From Chloroflexota bacterium (GTDB lineage Bacteria; Chloroflexota; Limnocylindria; P2-11E): 50,854 nucleotides of DNA. Position 1 is the stretch's first letter, and each line of letters opens with the position of its first letter. The notes beneath the pieces were generated by a model, which was not told where the DNA came from, made no database searches, and saw only the letters and a program-made list of their open reading frames with translations. The translations under genes and the position numbers were made by a program. Below, piece after piece: positions 23,911 to 31,214 of this stretch. Location of the stretch: assembly GCA_005889075.1 (NCBI GenBank), contig VBDQ01000023.1:1-50854 (forward strand), read 5' to 3'.

Positions 23911-24966
23911 ATGACTATCGTCGCCGGCGTGCCTATTGTTCGCGACAACGGCGCCGGCTGGACGCCGCCACCCGGCTGGCGAAGGGTCCAGACCATCGAC
24001 TCCCACGCCGCTGGCGAGCCGCTTCGAGTGATCCTCGACGGCCTGGCGCCGATCCCGGGAGCGACGATCCTCGAGAAGCGCCGCTACGCGCGCGAGCACC
24101 TCGATCGCCTGCGCCGGGCGCTCCTGTTCGAGCCACGCGGTCACGCGGATATGTACGGTGCGATCCCAACGGAGCCGGTGACGAACGACGGTGATCTCGG
24201 CGTGCTGTTCCTGCACAACGAGGGCTGGAGCACGATGTGCGGCCACGGGATCATCGCGCTCACCACCGTGCTACTCGAGACCGGACTGCTCCCGTGGCGC
24301 GCGGAGATTCACATCGATGCGCCGGCCGGCCGGATCACCGCCCGCGCACGGCGCGACGGCGACCGCGTCGCCAGCGTCGCGTTCGAGAACGTGCCGTCGT
24401 TCGTCGTCGGTCTCGACGAATCGGTCGAGGTGAGCGGGCTCGGCACCGTGCGGTACGACCTCGCCTTCGGAGGCGCGTTTTACGCGTATGTGGATGCCGC
24501 GAGCGTCGGAGTGGCGCTCAGTGCCGAGCGCTTTCGCGATCTCATCGACATCGGGATGCGCATCAAGCGCGCGGTCATGACCTCACGCGAGATCCGGCAC
24601 CCGCGCGAGGCCGACCTGTCCTTTCTCTATGGAACGATCTTCACCGGACCGCCACAGGCCGCGGGAGTCGACTCCCGCAACGTCTGCATCTTCGCCGAGG
24701 GCGAGGTCGACCGCTCTCCGACCGGCACCGGCGTGTCCGGCCGCGTCGCCATCGAGCGCGCGCGAGGCAAGCTCAAGCCGGGGGAGCCGTTCGTCGTCGA
24801 GAGCATCATCGGCACGCGCTTCGTTGGCCGTGCCGTGCGCGACCTGCGCTGGGAAGGCCGCGACGCGGTCGTGCCCGAGGTCGAAGGCAGCGCCTGGATC
24901 AGCGGGCGAGGCGAGCTTCTTTTCGCGCCGGACGATCCGTTGCCTGAAGGCTTCATCCTGCGCTGA
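23911..24966 (+). CDS. Trans-3-hydroxy-L-proline dehydratase (proline racemase superfamily)
   Basis: A 351-residue enzyme of the proline racemase fold. The first catalytic position is Cys110 (MCGHG) and the second is Thr271 (DRSPTGTGVSGR). Proline racemases and 4-hydroxyproline epimerases carry Cys at both places; a Cys/Thr pair is the signature of trans-3-hydroxy-L-proline dehydratase, which eliminates water to give delta-1-pyrroline-2-carboxylate. Other family motifs are IDSHAAGEPLRV, RGHADMYGA and FGGAFYAYVD. The ATG at 23911 is chosen as the first start giving the conserved N-terminus. The reductase for the next step is plausibly the gene at 22020-23003. Confidence 0.88.
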   Translation: MTIVAGVPIVRDNGAGWTPPPGWRRVQTIDSHAAGEPLRVILDGLAPIPGATILEKRRYAREHLDRLRRALLFEPRGHADMYGAIPTEPVTNDGDLGVLFLHNEGWSTMCGHGIIALTTVLLETGLLPWRAEIHIDAPAGRITARARRDGDRVASVAFENVPSFVVGLDESVEVSGLGTVRYDLAFGGAFYAYVDAASVGVALSAERFRDLIDIGMRIKRAVMTSREIRHPREADLSFLYGTIFTGPPQAAGVDSRNVCIFAEGEVDRSPTGTGVSGRVAIERARGKLKPGEPFVVESIIGTRFVGRAVRDLRWEGRDAVVPEVEGSAWISGRGELLFAPDDPLPEGFILR

Positions 24967-24967
24967 C

Positions 24968-25180
24968 GTGTTCGTCTTCGTGACCGGGCAACCGCTCCCG
25001 CGCCTGGTCGTCTCGAACGCGCCGCTGCGTCTGACCGGTCGGTTCTCCCCGAGATTGCGCGAGACCGTCGCATCGGCCCATGGCGTCACGTTCTGGGCGA
25101 GCGATGCGAAGGCCCGCGCCGAGCTCGGACGCACCCGCGCAGCCTGCGCGATGGCACGCGGGACACGTTCGGTCGCGTGA
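24968..25180 (+). pseudogene. Remnant of an NAD-dependent epimerase C-terminus
   Basis: A 70-codon frame from GTG 24968. LPRLVVSNAPLRL and RETVASAHGVTFWASDAKARAELG read like the last 60-70 residues of extended short-chain dehydrogenases (sugar epimerase type). The Rossmann domain is absent. The expected ending RDTFGRV appears in another frame just before 25180, so the end is also frameshifted. I take this as a decayed gene, but cannot rule out a small real protein. Confidence 0.45.
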
Positions 25181-25234
25181 ACGCTACGATGCGGGCCGGG
25201 CGGGATGAGGGAGCCGCGAAAAAGGGGGGACTCG

Positions 25235-27028
25235 ATGCTCCGTAGGTTCGGCATCGCGCTGACCGTCATCGCGCTCACCATGCTCGCCAGCTCGACCGGC
25301 ACCACCGCCAGCGTCCCGCAAGGGACGCAGAGCGACAAGGACTACGCGAAGAGCTTCGCGCGGTACGGAGTCACCAACGTCGTCGCGACGACCCAACGAA
25401 CGAGCTGCTACACGCCGGAGGTGCCGTTCTCCACGAGCGACGGCCCGAACGACGGGTATACAGGCATGTCCGACTGCCTGGGGGCATCCAACACCGGTGA
25501 GGCGCTGGGCCCGTATGCGACCCAAGTGGGCAGCAACCCCGGCTATCCGGCCGCCAACCCGATGCTCGTCAAGGATCACTCGGAGTCCGATATTCGGGTC
25601 GACCCGACGAACTCGAATCACCTCATCGGCCAGTCGAAATGGTTCGTGAGCGCCGAGGGCTACAACCACCTGCTCGGCTTCTACGAGTCGTTCGACGGCG
25701 GCGCGAGCTGGCCGACCCAGGGACACGTTCCCGGGTACGAAGGTTGGACCGACAACACCGACCCGGTCGGCGCGTTCGACCGCTACGGCAACTTCTACTC
25801 GCTGATCCTTCCGTACCAGTTCTTCTACAACGCCGACGGCTCGCACAACTTCCAGAAGAACACCAACCGCGAGCCGAACCCGGCACAGCCGGCCGAGCTG
25901 ATCTCGGTCTCCGTGCGTCCGCACGGGGCGAGCGGTGCGAACGATTGGATCACGACCCACAACGGCAAGCCTGATTTCGTCGCGCCGTACGACAGCCAGG
26001 GCCGCGAGCCGGACAAGCAGTGGATCGGTGTTGACACGAACCCGGCGAGCCCCTTCGTGGACAACGTCTACGCGATGTGGGTCGTGTTCACCGGCCCCTA
26101 CACGCCGCATCCCGTCGTCTCGATCGCGCACGCGAACGCCGATGGCACGCACACGGACTGGTCGGCTCCGATCGCGCTTCCGGAGATCGGCGGGACGCCG
26201 CAAGGCTCGACGTATCTGTTCCCGCACGTCACGCCGGACGGCGCCGTCTACACGACGCTCGTCAATGAAACGCCCGCGCACGGCAGCTTCGCGTCGACGA
26301 TCTGGCTCGACCAGTCACACGACGGCGGTCTCACCTGGACGACCGGCCCCGCGATCGTGAAAGACATCCCCGAGCCGCCCTTCCGTTTCACGAATACGAC
26401 GTTCCGCGACGGCATTACCGCGACTTTCGGAACCGGCAACATCCTCGTCGCCGGACATTACCCGCTGTACGTCAGCTGGGAAGACGGCAGCACCGGTCTC
26501 GACAACGTTCTCCTGTCGGCCTCGTACGACGGTGGGGGCACGTGGACGTCGCCGATCCAGGTGAACGACAACGCGTCACCCGTCGACGAGTTCCAGCCGA
26601 ACCTCGACGTCGCGGCGAACGGGACGGTGAGCGTCGCGTTCTACGATCGGCGGCTCGCGTGCCCAGCGGCGGGCACAGCCGAGGCGACCGGCGCAGGTAT
26701 CGCCCTCGACCAGGTGAACCCGGCGTACAGCGGCAGTCTTCCGCCCTACGGCGCGACCAACTACTGCGTCAACGCGAGCATCCAGTACTACACCCCGACG
26801 CTCCAGCCGAAGGGACACAACATCCGGATCAGCCAGCACACCTGGGATCCGCAGCTCAACGCGGCACACACCGCTTGCCCGACGTGCCTCACCACGTTCA
26901 TCGGCGACTACTTTGGGATCACCTCGGCCGGCGGAAAGAGCTACACGACATCCGTGTCGACGTACGACGACGGAACGAACGCGGCGCACTACCAGCAACA
27001 GGTGATCGCGATCCTCTCCATCCCGTGA
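25235..27028 (+). CDS. Secreted protein with sialidase-like beta-propeller
   Basis: A 597-residue exported protein with a typical signal peptide (LRRFGIALTVIALTMLASSTGTTASV). The mature part has propeller-type repeats with Asp-box-like turns SFDGGASW, SHDGGLTW and SYDGGGTW, and many Tyr/Trp-rich strands. I see no catalytic Arg triad of true sialidases, so enzyme activity is not claimed; such proteins may bind or degrade extracellular glycans or cell debris. The ATG at 25235 is chosen because AAAGGGGGG lies just before it; an upstream start at 25205 adds ten residues. It resembles, in outline, the protein at 39828-41426. Confidence 0.75.
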   Translation: MLRRFGIALTVIALTMLASSTGTTASVPQGTQSDKDYAKSFARYGVTNVVATTQRTSCYTPEVPFSTSDGPNDGYTGMSDCLGASNTGEALGPYATQVGSNPGYPAANPMLVKDHSESDIRVDPTNSNHLIGQSKWFVSAEGYNHLLGFYESFDGGASWPTQGHVPGYEGWTDNTDPVGAFDRYGNFYSLILPYQFFYNADGSHNFQKNTNREPNPAQPAELISVSVRPHGASGANDWITTHNGKPDFVAPYDSQGREPDKQWIGVDTNPASPFVDNVYAMWVVFTGPYTPHPVVSIAHANADGTHTDWSAPIALPEIGGTPQGSTYLFPHVTPDGAVYTTLVNETPAHGSFASTIWLDQSHDGGLTWTTGPAIVKDIPEPPFRFTNTTFRDGITATFGTGNILVAGHYPLYVSWEDGSTGLDNVLLSASYDGGGTWTSPIQVNDNASPVDEFQPNLDVAANGTVSVAFYDRRLACPAAGTAEATGAGIALDQVNPAYSGSLPPYGATNYCVNASIQYYTPTLQPKGHNIRISQHTWDPQLNAAHTACPTCLTTFIGDYFGITSAGGKSYTTSVSTYDDGTNAAHYQQQVIAILSIP

Positions 27029-27297
27029 CCCAGAAACGTGGAGCGAGGGCGCAGGCTCTCGCTCCGCGGCTTCTTCTCTTCGCGTTCATTTCGCTATTCA
27101 CGCTCGGGCTCGGCCTGCTCGCGCTCTTCGACGGGATCGCGATGCTCGGCGACGCGTTCGCCGGCACGGGCGGCGGGGATCGAAACGTCGTGCTGGTTTT
27201 GGGCGGGCTGATGATCGTCGGCGCGCTCGTGCCCTTCGCGCTCTGGTTCGTCGCGGGCTGGGCGCTCCTCGTGCGGCGCGACCGATGGGAGTGGTGA
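27025..27297 (+). CDS. Small two-helix membrane protein
   Basis: A 90-residue protein starting at GTG 27025, which overlaps the TGA of the propeller gene (GTGA). Two membrane helices are clear: LLLFAFISLFTLGLGLLALF and VVLVLGGLMIVGALVPFALWFVAG. The ends are basic (VTQKRGARAQ; RRDRWEW). No family is recognised. Translational coupling suggests a role with the secreted protein or simply a shared transcript. Confidence 0.55.
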   Translation: MTQKRGARAQALAPRLLLFAFISLFTLGLGLLALFDGIAMLGDAFAGTGGGDRNVVLVLGGLMIVGALVPFALWFVAGWALLVRRDRWEW

Positions 27298-27339
27298 CCG
27301 GCGGTGGTAATGTCCAACGAGCGGCGAGGGAGGGACGAC

Positions 27340-28914
27340 ATGCGTATTCACCTGAAGGTCTCCGCGGGGATCCTGATCCTTGCGACCATCCTGGCGGCCT
27401 GCGCGCCGAGCGGCTCGACCGGCGGACCCTCCGCGACGACGAGCGGCCAGCCGAAACGAGGCGGGACCTTGATCCTCGCCCGGTCGGGCGAGGTCACGAA
27501 CCTCGATCCGCATAAGGTGCCGGCGTTCACGTCGGCGCGCGTCTTTGAGCTCGTCTACAGCTACCTGATGCGCCTCGACGAGAACCTCGGCGTGCAGCCC
27601 GATCTGGCCGCCTCCATGCCGAGGACATCGCCGGACGGGAAGAGGGTCACGGTGGAGCTCCGGACCGGCGTGAAGTTCCACAACGGCGATCCGCTGACGA
27701 GCGCCGACGTGAAGTACACGTTCGAGCGGATCCTCGACCCCAAGAACGCCGCCGTCGCGCGCTCGTTCTTCACCGACGTCGACACGATCACAGCGCCCGA
27801 CGACGCGACGGTGGTCTTCAACCTGAAGAACCCGAACGCCGCGCTCCTCGCCTACATGGCGCATCCGAACACCGGCATCGTTTCCAAGAAGATCGGCGAG
27901 GCGAACGCGGACCTCTCGAAGAAGGAGACCGCGATCGGCAGCGGGCCGTTCAAGCTCGCGGAGTGGGTGCCGGACAACTTCATGCGCTTCGAGGCAAACA
28001 GGAGCTACTACGTCGAGGGTCAGCCCTATCTCGACGGCATCCGCATCAACGTCGTGCCCGACGAGTCGGGCCTCGCGGCCGCGCTTCGCACGAAGGCCGC
28101 GGACATGGCCATCGTGACCGACGCCAAAGTCGCGCGGACGCTTCGCAGCGAGACGACGATCACGCTCGATTCGAAGCCGAGCCTCAGCTACAACCTGCTG
28201 TTCATGAACACGAAGCGCAAGCCGCTCGACAACGTCATGGTCCGGCAGGCGATCGCGTACGCGATCGACCGGAAGGCGATCATCGACGCGGTCGCCTTCG
28301 GCGAGGGCGAGATCACCGGTCCGATCGCGCCATCGCTCGCGAACTACGCGCTCCCGACCTCTCAGTACCCCCTGTACACGCGCGACGTCGCGAAGGCGAA
28401 GCAGCTCCTCCAGCAGGCCAACGTCGGACCGGTCTCCTTCACGATCCTGACCTCGACCACGGAGCCGGCGTACGGAAAGGACGAGGCCCAGCTGGTCCAA
28501 GCGCAGCTCGCCGAGGCTGGCATCACGGTGAAGATCGAGACGACGGAGCTGACGCAGTACGTCGACCGCTGGCTCAAGGCGGACTTCGACGTGGCGACCG
28601 GCCTCAACGGCGGCGGTCCCGATCCCGACTTCTACGTGTACCGGTACTTCACGAACGACGGCAACTTGAACTTCGTGACCAGCTACCAGAACAGCGTCTC
28701 GAGCGACGCGATCAAGCAGGGTCGGGCGACGACCGATGTCGCCAAGCGCAAGGATCTCTACACGACGGCGCAGAAGGAGCTGGTGAACGGGGTGCCCTTC
28801 ATCTGGCTCTTCGTGGGCCGCGACTACGTCGCGACGCTCCCGACGACGAAGGGCTTCACGCACCTCCCGACCGGCTCGATCATCTACCTGCGGCAGACCT
28901 GGCTGAACAAATAG
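27340..28914 (+). CDS. ABC transporter peptide-type substrate-binding lipoprotein
   Basis: A 524-residue family-5 solute-binding lipoprotein with lipobox ending at C21 (TILAAC). Typical features are RGGTLILARSGEVTNLDPHK, KFHNGDPLTSADVKYTFERILD and VRQAIAYAIDRKAIIDAV. The ATG at 27340 is preceded by GAGGGAGGGA, an excellent ribosome-binding site; the frame opens 12 codons earlier without one. It heads a run with two permeases and a GNAT. It differs from the binding protein at 5858-7564 in length and sequence, so the two importers probably take different ligands. No ATPase gene follows. Confidence 0.9.
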   Translation: MRIHLKVSAGILILATILAACAPSGSTGGPSATTSGQPKRGGTLILARSGEVTNLDPHKVPAFTSARVFELVYSYLMRLDENLGVQPDLAASMPRTSPDGKRVTVELRTGVKFHNGDPLTSADVKYTFERILDPKNAAVARSFFTDVDTITAPDDATVVFNLKNPNAALLAYMAHPNTGIVSKKIGEANADLSKKETAIGSGPFKLAEWVPDNFMRFEANRSYYVEGQPYLDGIRINVVPDESGLAAALRTKAADMAIVTDAKVARTLRSETTITLDSKPSLSYNLLFMNTKRKPLDNVMVRQAIAYAIDRKAIIDAVAFGEGEITGPIAPSLANYALPTSQYPLYTRDVAKAKQLLQQANVGPVSFTILTSTTEPAYGKDEAQLVQAQLAEAGITVKIETTELTQYVDRWLKADFDVATGLNGGGPDPDFYVYRYFTNDGNLNFVTSYQNSVSSDAIKQGRATTDVAKRKDLYTTAQKELVNGVPFIWLFVGRDYVATLPTTKGFTHLPTGSIIYLRQTWLNK

Positions 28915-28921
28915 CGCTAAA

Positions 28922-28963
28922 GAGGCGCTTCGCGGGATGAACGGCTATCTCGCGAAGCGCCTC
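28922..28963 (+). promoter_or_regulatory. Perfect 13-bp hairpin holding the permease start codon in its loop
   Basis: GAGGCGCTTCGCG (28922-28934) and CGCGAAGCGCCTC (28951-28963) are perfect inverted arms with a 16-base loop that contains the ATG of the DppB-like gene at 28937-28939. The 3' arm is coding (residues of the conserved AKRLL segment); the 5' arm is in the 22-base intercistronic gap and covers the place where a ribosome-binding site should lie. It should strongly limit permease initiation unless opened by ribosomes or a helper. Confidence 0.75.
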
Positions 28964-29890
28964 CTCGGCGCGATCCCCACCCTTGTCGGCGTCTCGTTTC
29001 TGACCTTCCTGTTCATCCGGCTCATTCCCGGCGACGCGATCGCCGCCCGGCTCGGGACGTCGACGGCGCTCACGCCCGAGCAGCTCGCGAGCTTGCGCGC
29101 GTACTTCGGCCTCGATCAGCCCATCCCGCTGCAGTACTGGAATTGGCTCGTGTCGCTCCTCCACGGCGATGCGGGTTACTCGATCCGCACCGGTCGGCCG
29201 GTCTTCGTCGAGATCGCGCAGCGTCTACCCGCGACGAGTGAGCTCGCGGCCGCCGCGGCGGTGATCGCGATCGCCGTCGGCGTCCCGCTGGGACTTGTCT
29301 CGGCGCTGCGGCCGCGATCCCGTCTCGATCTCGCGGTGCGCGTTGGTGGCCTGATCGGTCTATCGCTTCCGAGCTTCTGGCTCGGGACGCTCATCATCGT
29401 CCTCTTCTCGCTCTACCTCCGATGGCTGCCGAACACCGGTGGCTACGTGGATTTCGCGCAAGACCCGCTCGGCAATCTACGGCTACTCCTCTTCCCGGCG
29501 ATCACCCTCGGCGTCGCGCTCGCGGCGGCGACGATGCGTATGACGCGGTCGGCGATGCTCGATGTCCTCGGCGCGGACTACGTGCGCACCGCGACGGCCA
29601 AGGGGCTCGCCCCGCCGGTCGTCGTTCGGCGACACGTGCTGAAGAACGGGCTCATCGTCGTCGTCACGCTGCTCGGCATCCAGATCGGTCAGCTCTTGGG
29701 CGGCACCGTCGTGGTCGAGGAGATCTTCTCGGTCCCCGGGGTCGGACGGATGCTCCTGGCCGCGATCATCCAGCGCGACTACGCGCTCGTGCAGGGTGCC
29801 GTGCTCGTCATCGCGGTCCTCTTCGTGGCCGTGAACATCGCCGTCGACCTCCTGTATGGCTACCTGGATCCCCGAATCCGCCTCGCCTAG
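28937..29890 (+). CDS. Peptide-type ABC transporter permease (DppB/OppB-like)
   Basis: A 317-residue permease with the conserved start (NGYLAKRLLGAIPTLVGV), helix 1, the external loop GDAIAARLGTSTALTPEQ and LDQPIPLQYWNWLVS, and four to five further helices. The EAA loop is GADYVRTATAKGLAPPVVVRRHVLKNGL and the family end YLDPRIRLA is intact. Its start codon is in the loop of the hairpin at 28922-28963 and no free ribosome-binding site is visible. It lies between the binding protein and the DppC-like permease, overlapping the latter by 35 bases. Confidence 0.9.
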   Translation: MNGYLAKRLLGAIPTLVGVSFLTFLFIRLIPGDAIAARLGTSTALTPEQLASLRAYFGLDQPIPLQYWNWLVSLLHGDAGYSIRTGRPVFVEIAQRLPATSELAAAAAVIAIAVGVPLGLVSALRPRSRLDLAVRVGGLIGLSLPSFWLGTLIIVLFSLYLRWLPNTGGYVDFAQDPLGNLRLLLFPAITLGVALAAATMRMTRSAMLDVLGADYVRTATAKGLAPPVVVRRHVLKNGLIVVVTLLGIQIGQLLGGTVVVEEIFSVPGVGRMLLAAIIQRDYALVQGAVLVIAVLFVAVNIAVDLLYGYLDPRIRLA

Positions 29891-30743
29891 AGCGGCGGCG
29901 CCCGGATGGACCTTTGGCGCGGGCGCGGCCGCGCGGACTTTCGCGCGCGAGCCGGCCGCGCTCGTCGGCCTCGCCATGGTCGCGGCATATGCGTTCGTCG
30001 CGCTCAGCGTGAGCTTCCTACCGCTGCGTGATCCGCTGCAGGTCTCGAGCGAGCGACTCGCGGCGCCGAGCCTCACGTACCCGCTCGGCACCGACGCGCT
30101 CGGGCGCGATCTCTTGAGCAGGATCCTGTTCGGCGCGCGCCTGTCGATGGAGGTCACGGTCTTTTCAGTTGCCGCCGCGACGGCGGCCGGCGGGAGTCTT
30201 GGCTTGCTCTCGGGGTATGCGGGCGGCTTCATCGATCTTGCGATCGGCCGGGTGATGGATGTCTTCTTCGCGTTCCCGGCGATCCTCCTCGCGCTTGGGA
30301 TCGTCGCAGCGCTCGGCCCGGACCCGCGCAACGTCGTCATCGCGATCGCGGTCGTCTACACGCCGATCTTCACGCGCGTCGTTCGCGGACCCGCGCTCGC
30401 GCTGAAGTCGCGCGACTTCGTCGATGCCGCGCGCGCCATAGGCGCGACGCCCGCGCGAATTGTGCTTCGTCACATCCTTCCGAATCTCGTGTCGACGCTC
30501 GTCGTCCAGGTGAGCCTTGCGCTGTCCTGGGCGGTGCTCACCGAAGGCGCGCTCTCGTTCCTCGGTCTATCGGCGCAGCCGCCGGCTCCGTCGTGGGGCG
30601 TGATGCTGAACGAGGGGCGGCAATATCTCGAGTTCGCGACGCATCTCGCGCTCTTCCCGGGGCTCGCGATCATGATCGCGGTCCTCGGCTTCAACCTGCT
30701 CGGTGATGGGCTTCGCGACGCCCTCGATCCACAGCGTCGTTGA
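29856..30743 (+). CDS. Peptide-type ABC transporter permease (DppC/OppC-like)
   Basis: A 295-residue permease with a cytoplasmic N-terminus, about six helices, and the EAA loop KSRDFVDAARAIGATPARIVLRHILPNL. The family C-terminus GDGLRDALDPQRR is intact, in contrast to the DppC-like protein at 3789-4835. The ATG at 29856 gives a 35-base overlap with the upstream permease; no later in-frame start fits better. The gene after it starts within its stop codon. ATPase subunits must be supplied from elsewhere. Confidence 0.9.
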   Translation: MATWIPESASPRAAAPGWTFGAGAAARTFAREPAALVGLAMVAAYAFVALSVSFLPLRDPLQVSSERLAAPSLTYPLGTDALGRDLLSRILFGARLSMEVTVFSVAAATAAGGSLGLLSGYAGGFIDLAIGRVMDVFFAFPAILLALGIVAALGPDPRNVVIAIAVVYTPIFTRVVRGPALALKSRDFVDAARAIGATPARIVLRHILPNLVSTLVVQVSLALSWAVLTEGALSFLGLSAQPPAPSWGVMLNEGRQYLEFATHLALFPGLAIMIAVLGFNLLGDGLRDALDPQRR

Positions 30744-31207
30744 AGATCGTTCGCCTCTCCACGTCGCACGTGCCGAAGGTCGCGGCACTCATGGCGTCGT
30801 CGCCGCTCTTGCGGCGCTACGCCGTAACCGTGCGTGAAGCGCGCGCCAGCCTCGCCGAGGCGCGACGGGTCGGCGATGTGCTGCTCGTCGCAGTGGATCA
30901 AGAGGTCGTCGGCTTCGCATGGGTGATCACTTCGCGGGCGCTCGATGAGAGCGCGTATCTGCGACTGCTACTGGTCGCGGAAGATCGCCAGTCGGGCGGG
31001 ATCGGCGCTGCCCTCCTCGACGCAGCCGAGCGGATCGCTCGAACGAGAGGCGCGCGGCATCTCGTGCTGCTGGTGACGAAGACGAACCGTCGCGCTCGTG
31101 CCTTCTACGAGCGGCACGGCTATCGACACGTTGGCGAGCTGCCGCGGTTCGTTCGGCCGACGATCGACGAGGCGCTCTACGCGAAGGATCTCCGCCCTAG
31201 CCGCTAG
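30740..31207 (+). CDS. GNAT family N-acetyltransferase
   Basis: A 155-residue single-domain acetyltransferase. The acetyl-CoA binding motif A reads LLLVAEDRQSGGIGAALLDAAER, which fits R/Q-x-x-G-x-G/A, and the C-terminal RRARAFYERHGYRHVGEL is the standard motif B. The start is taken as TTG 30740, overlapping the TGA of the DppC-like permease, so it is coupled to the importer and could modify the imported compound. The acceptor is unknown. Confidence 0.85.
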   Translation: MKIVRLSTSHVPKVAALMASSPLLRRYAVTVREARASLAEARRVGDVLLVAVDQEVVGFAWVITSRALDESAYLRLLLVAEDRQSGGIGAALLDAAERIARTRGARHLVLLVTKTNRRARAFYERHGYRHVGELPRFVRPTIDEALYAKDLRPSR

Positions 31208-31214
31208 TCGTCCG

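Noticed and set aside
25235-27028. Annotation as an active sialidase
   Set aside because: Asp-box turns are visible but the catalytic Arg triad and Tyr/Glu of sialidases are not; the same holds for 39828-41426.
27094-28863. A 589-codon open frame on the minus strand
   Set aside because: Antisense to the binding-protein gene, with no signal, motif or ribosome-binding site.
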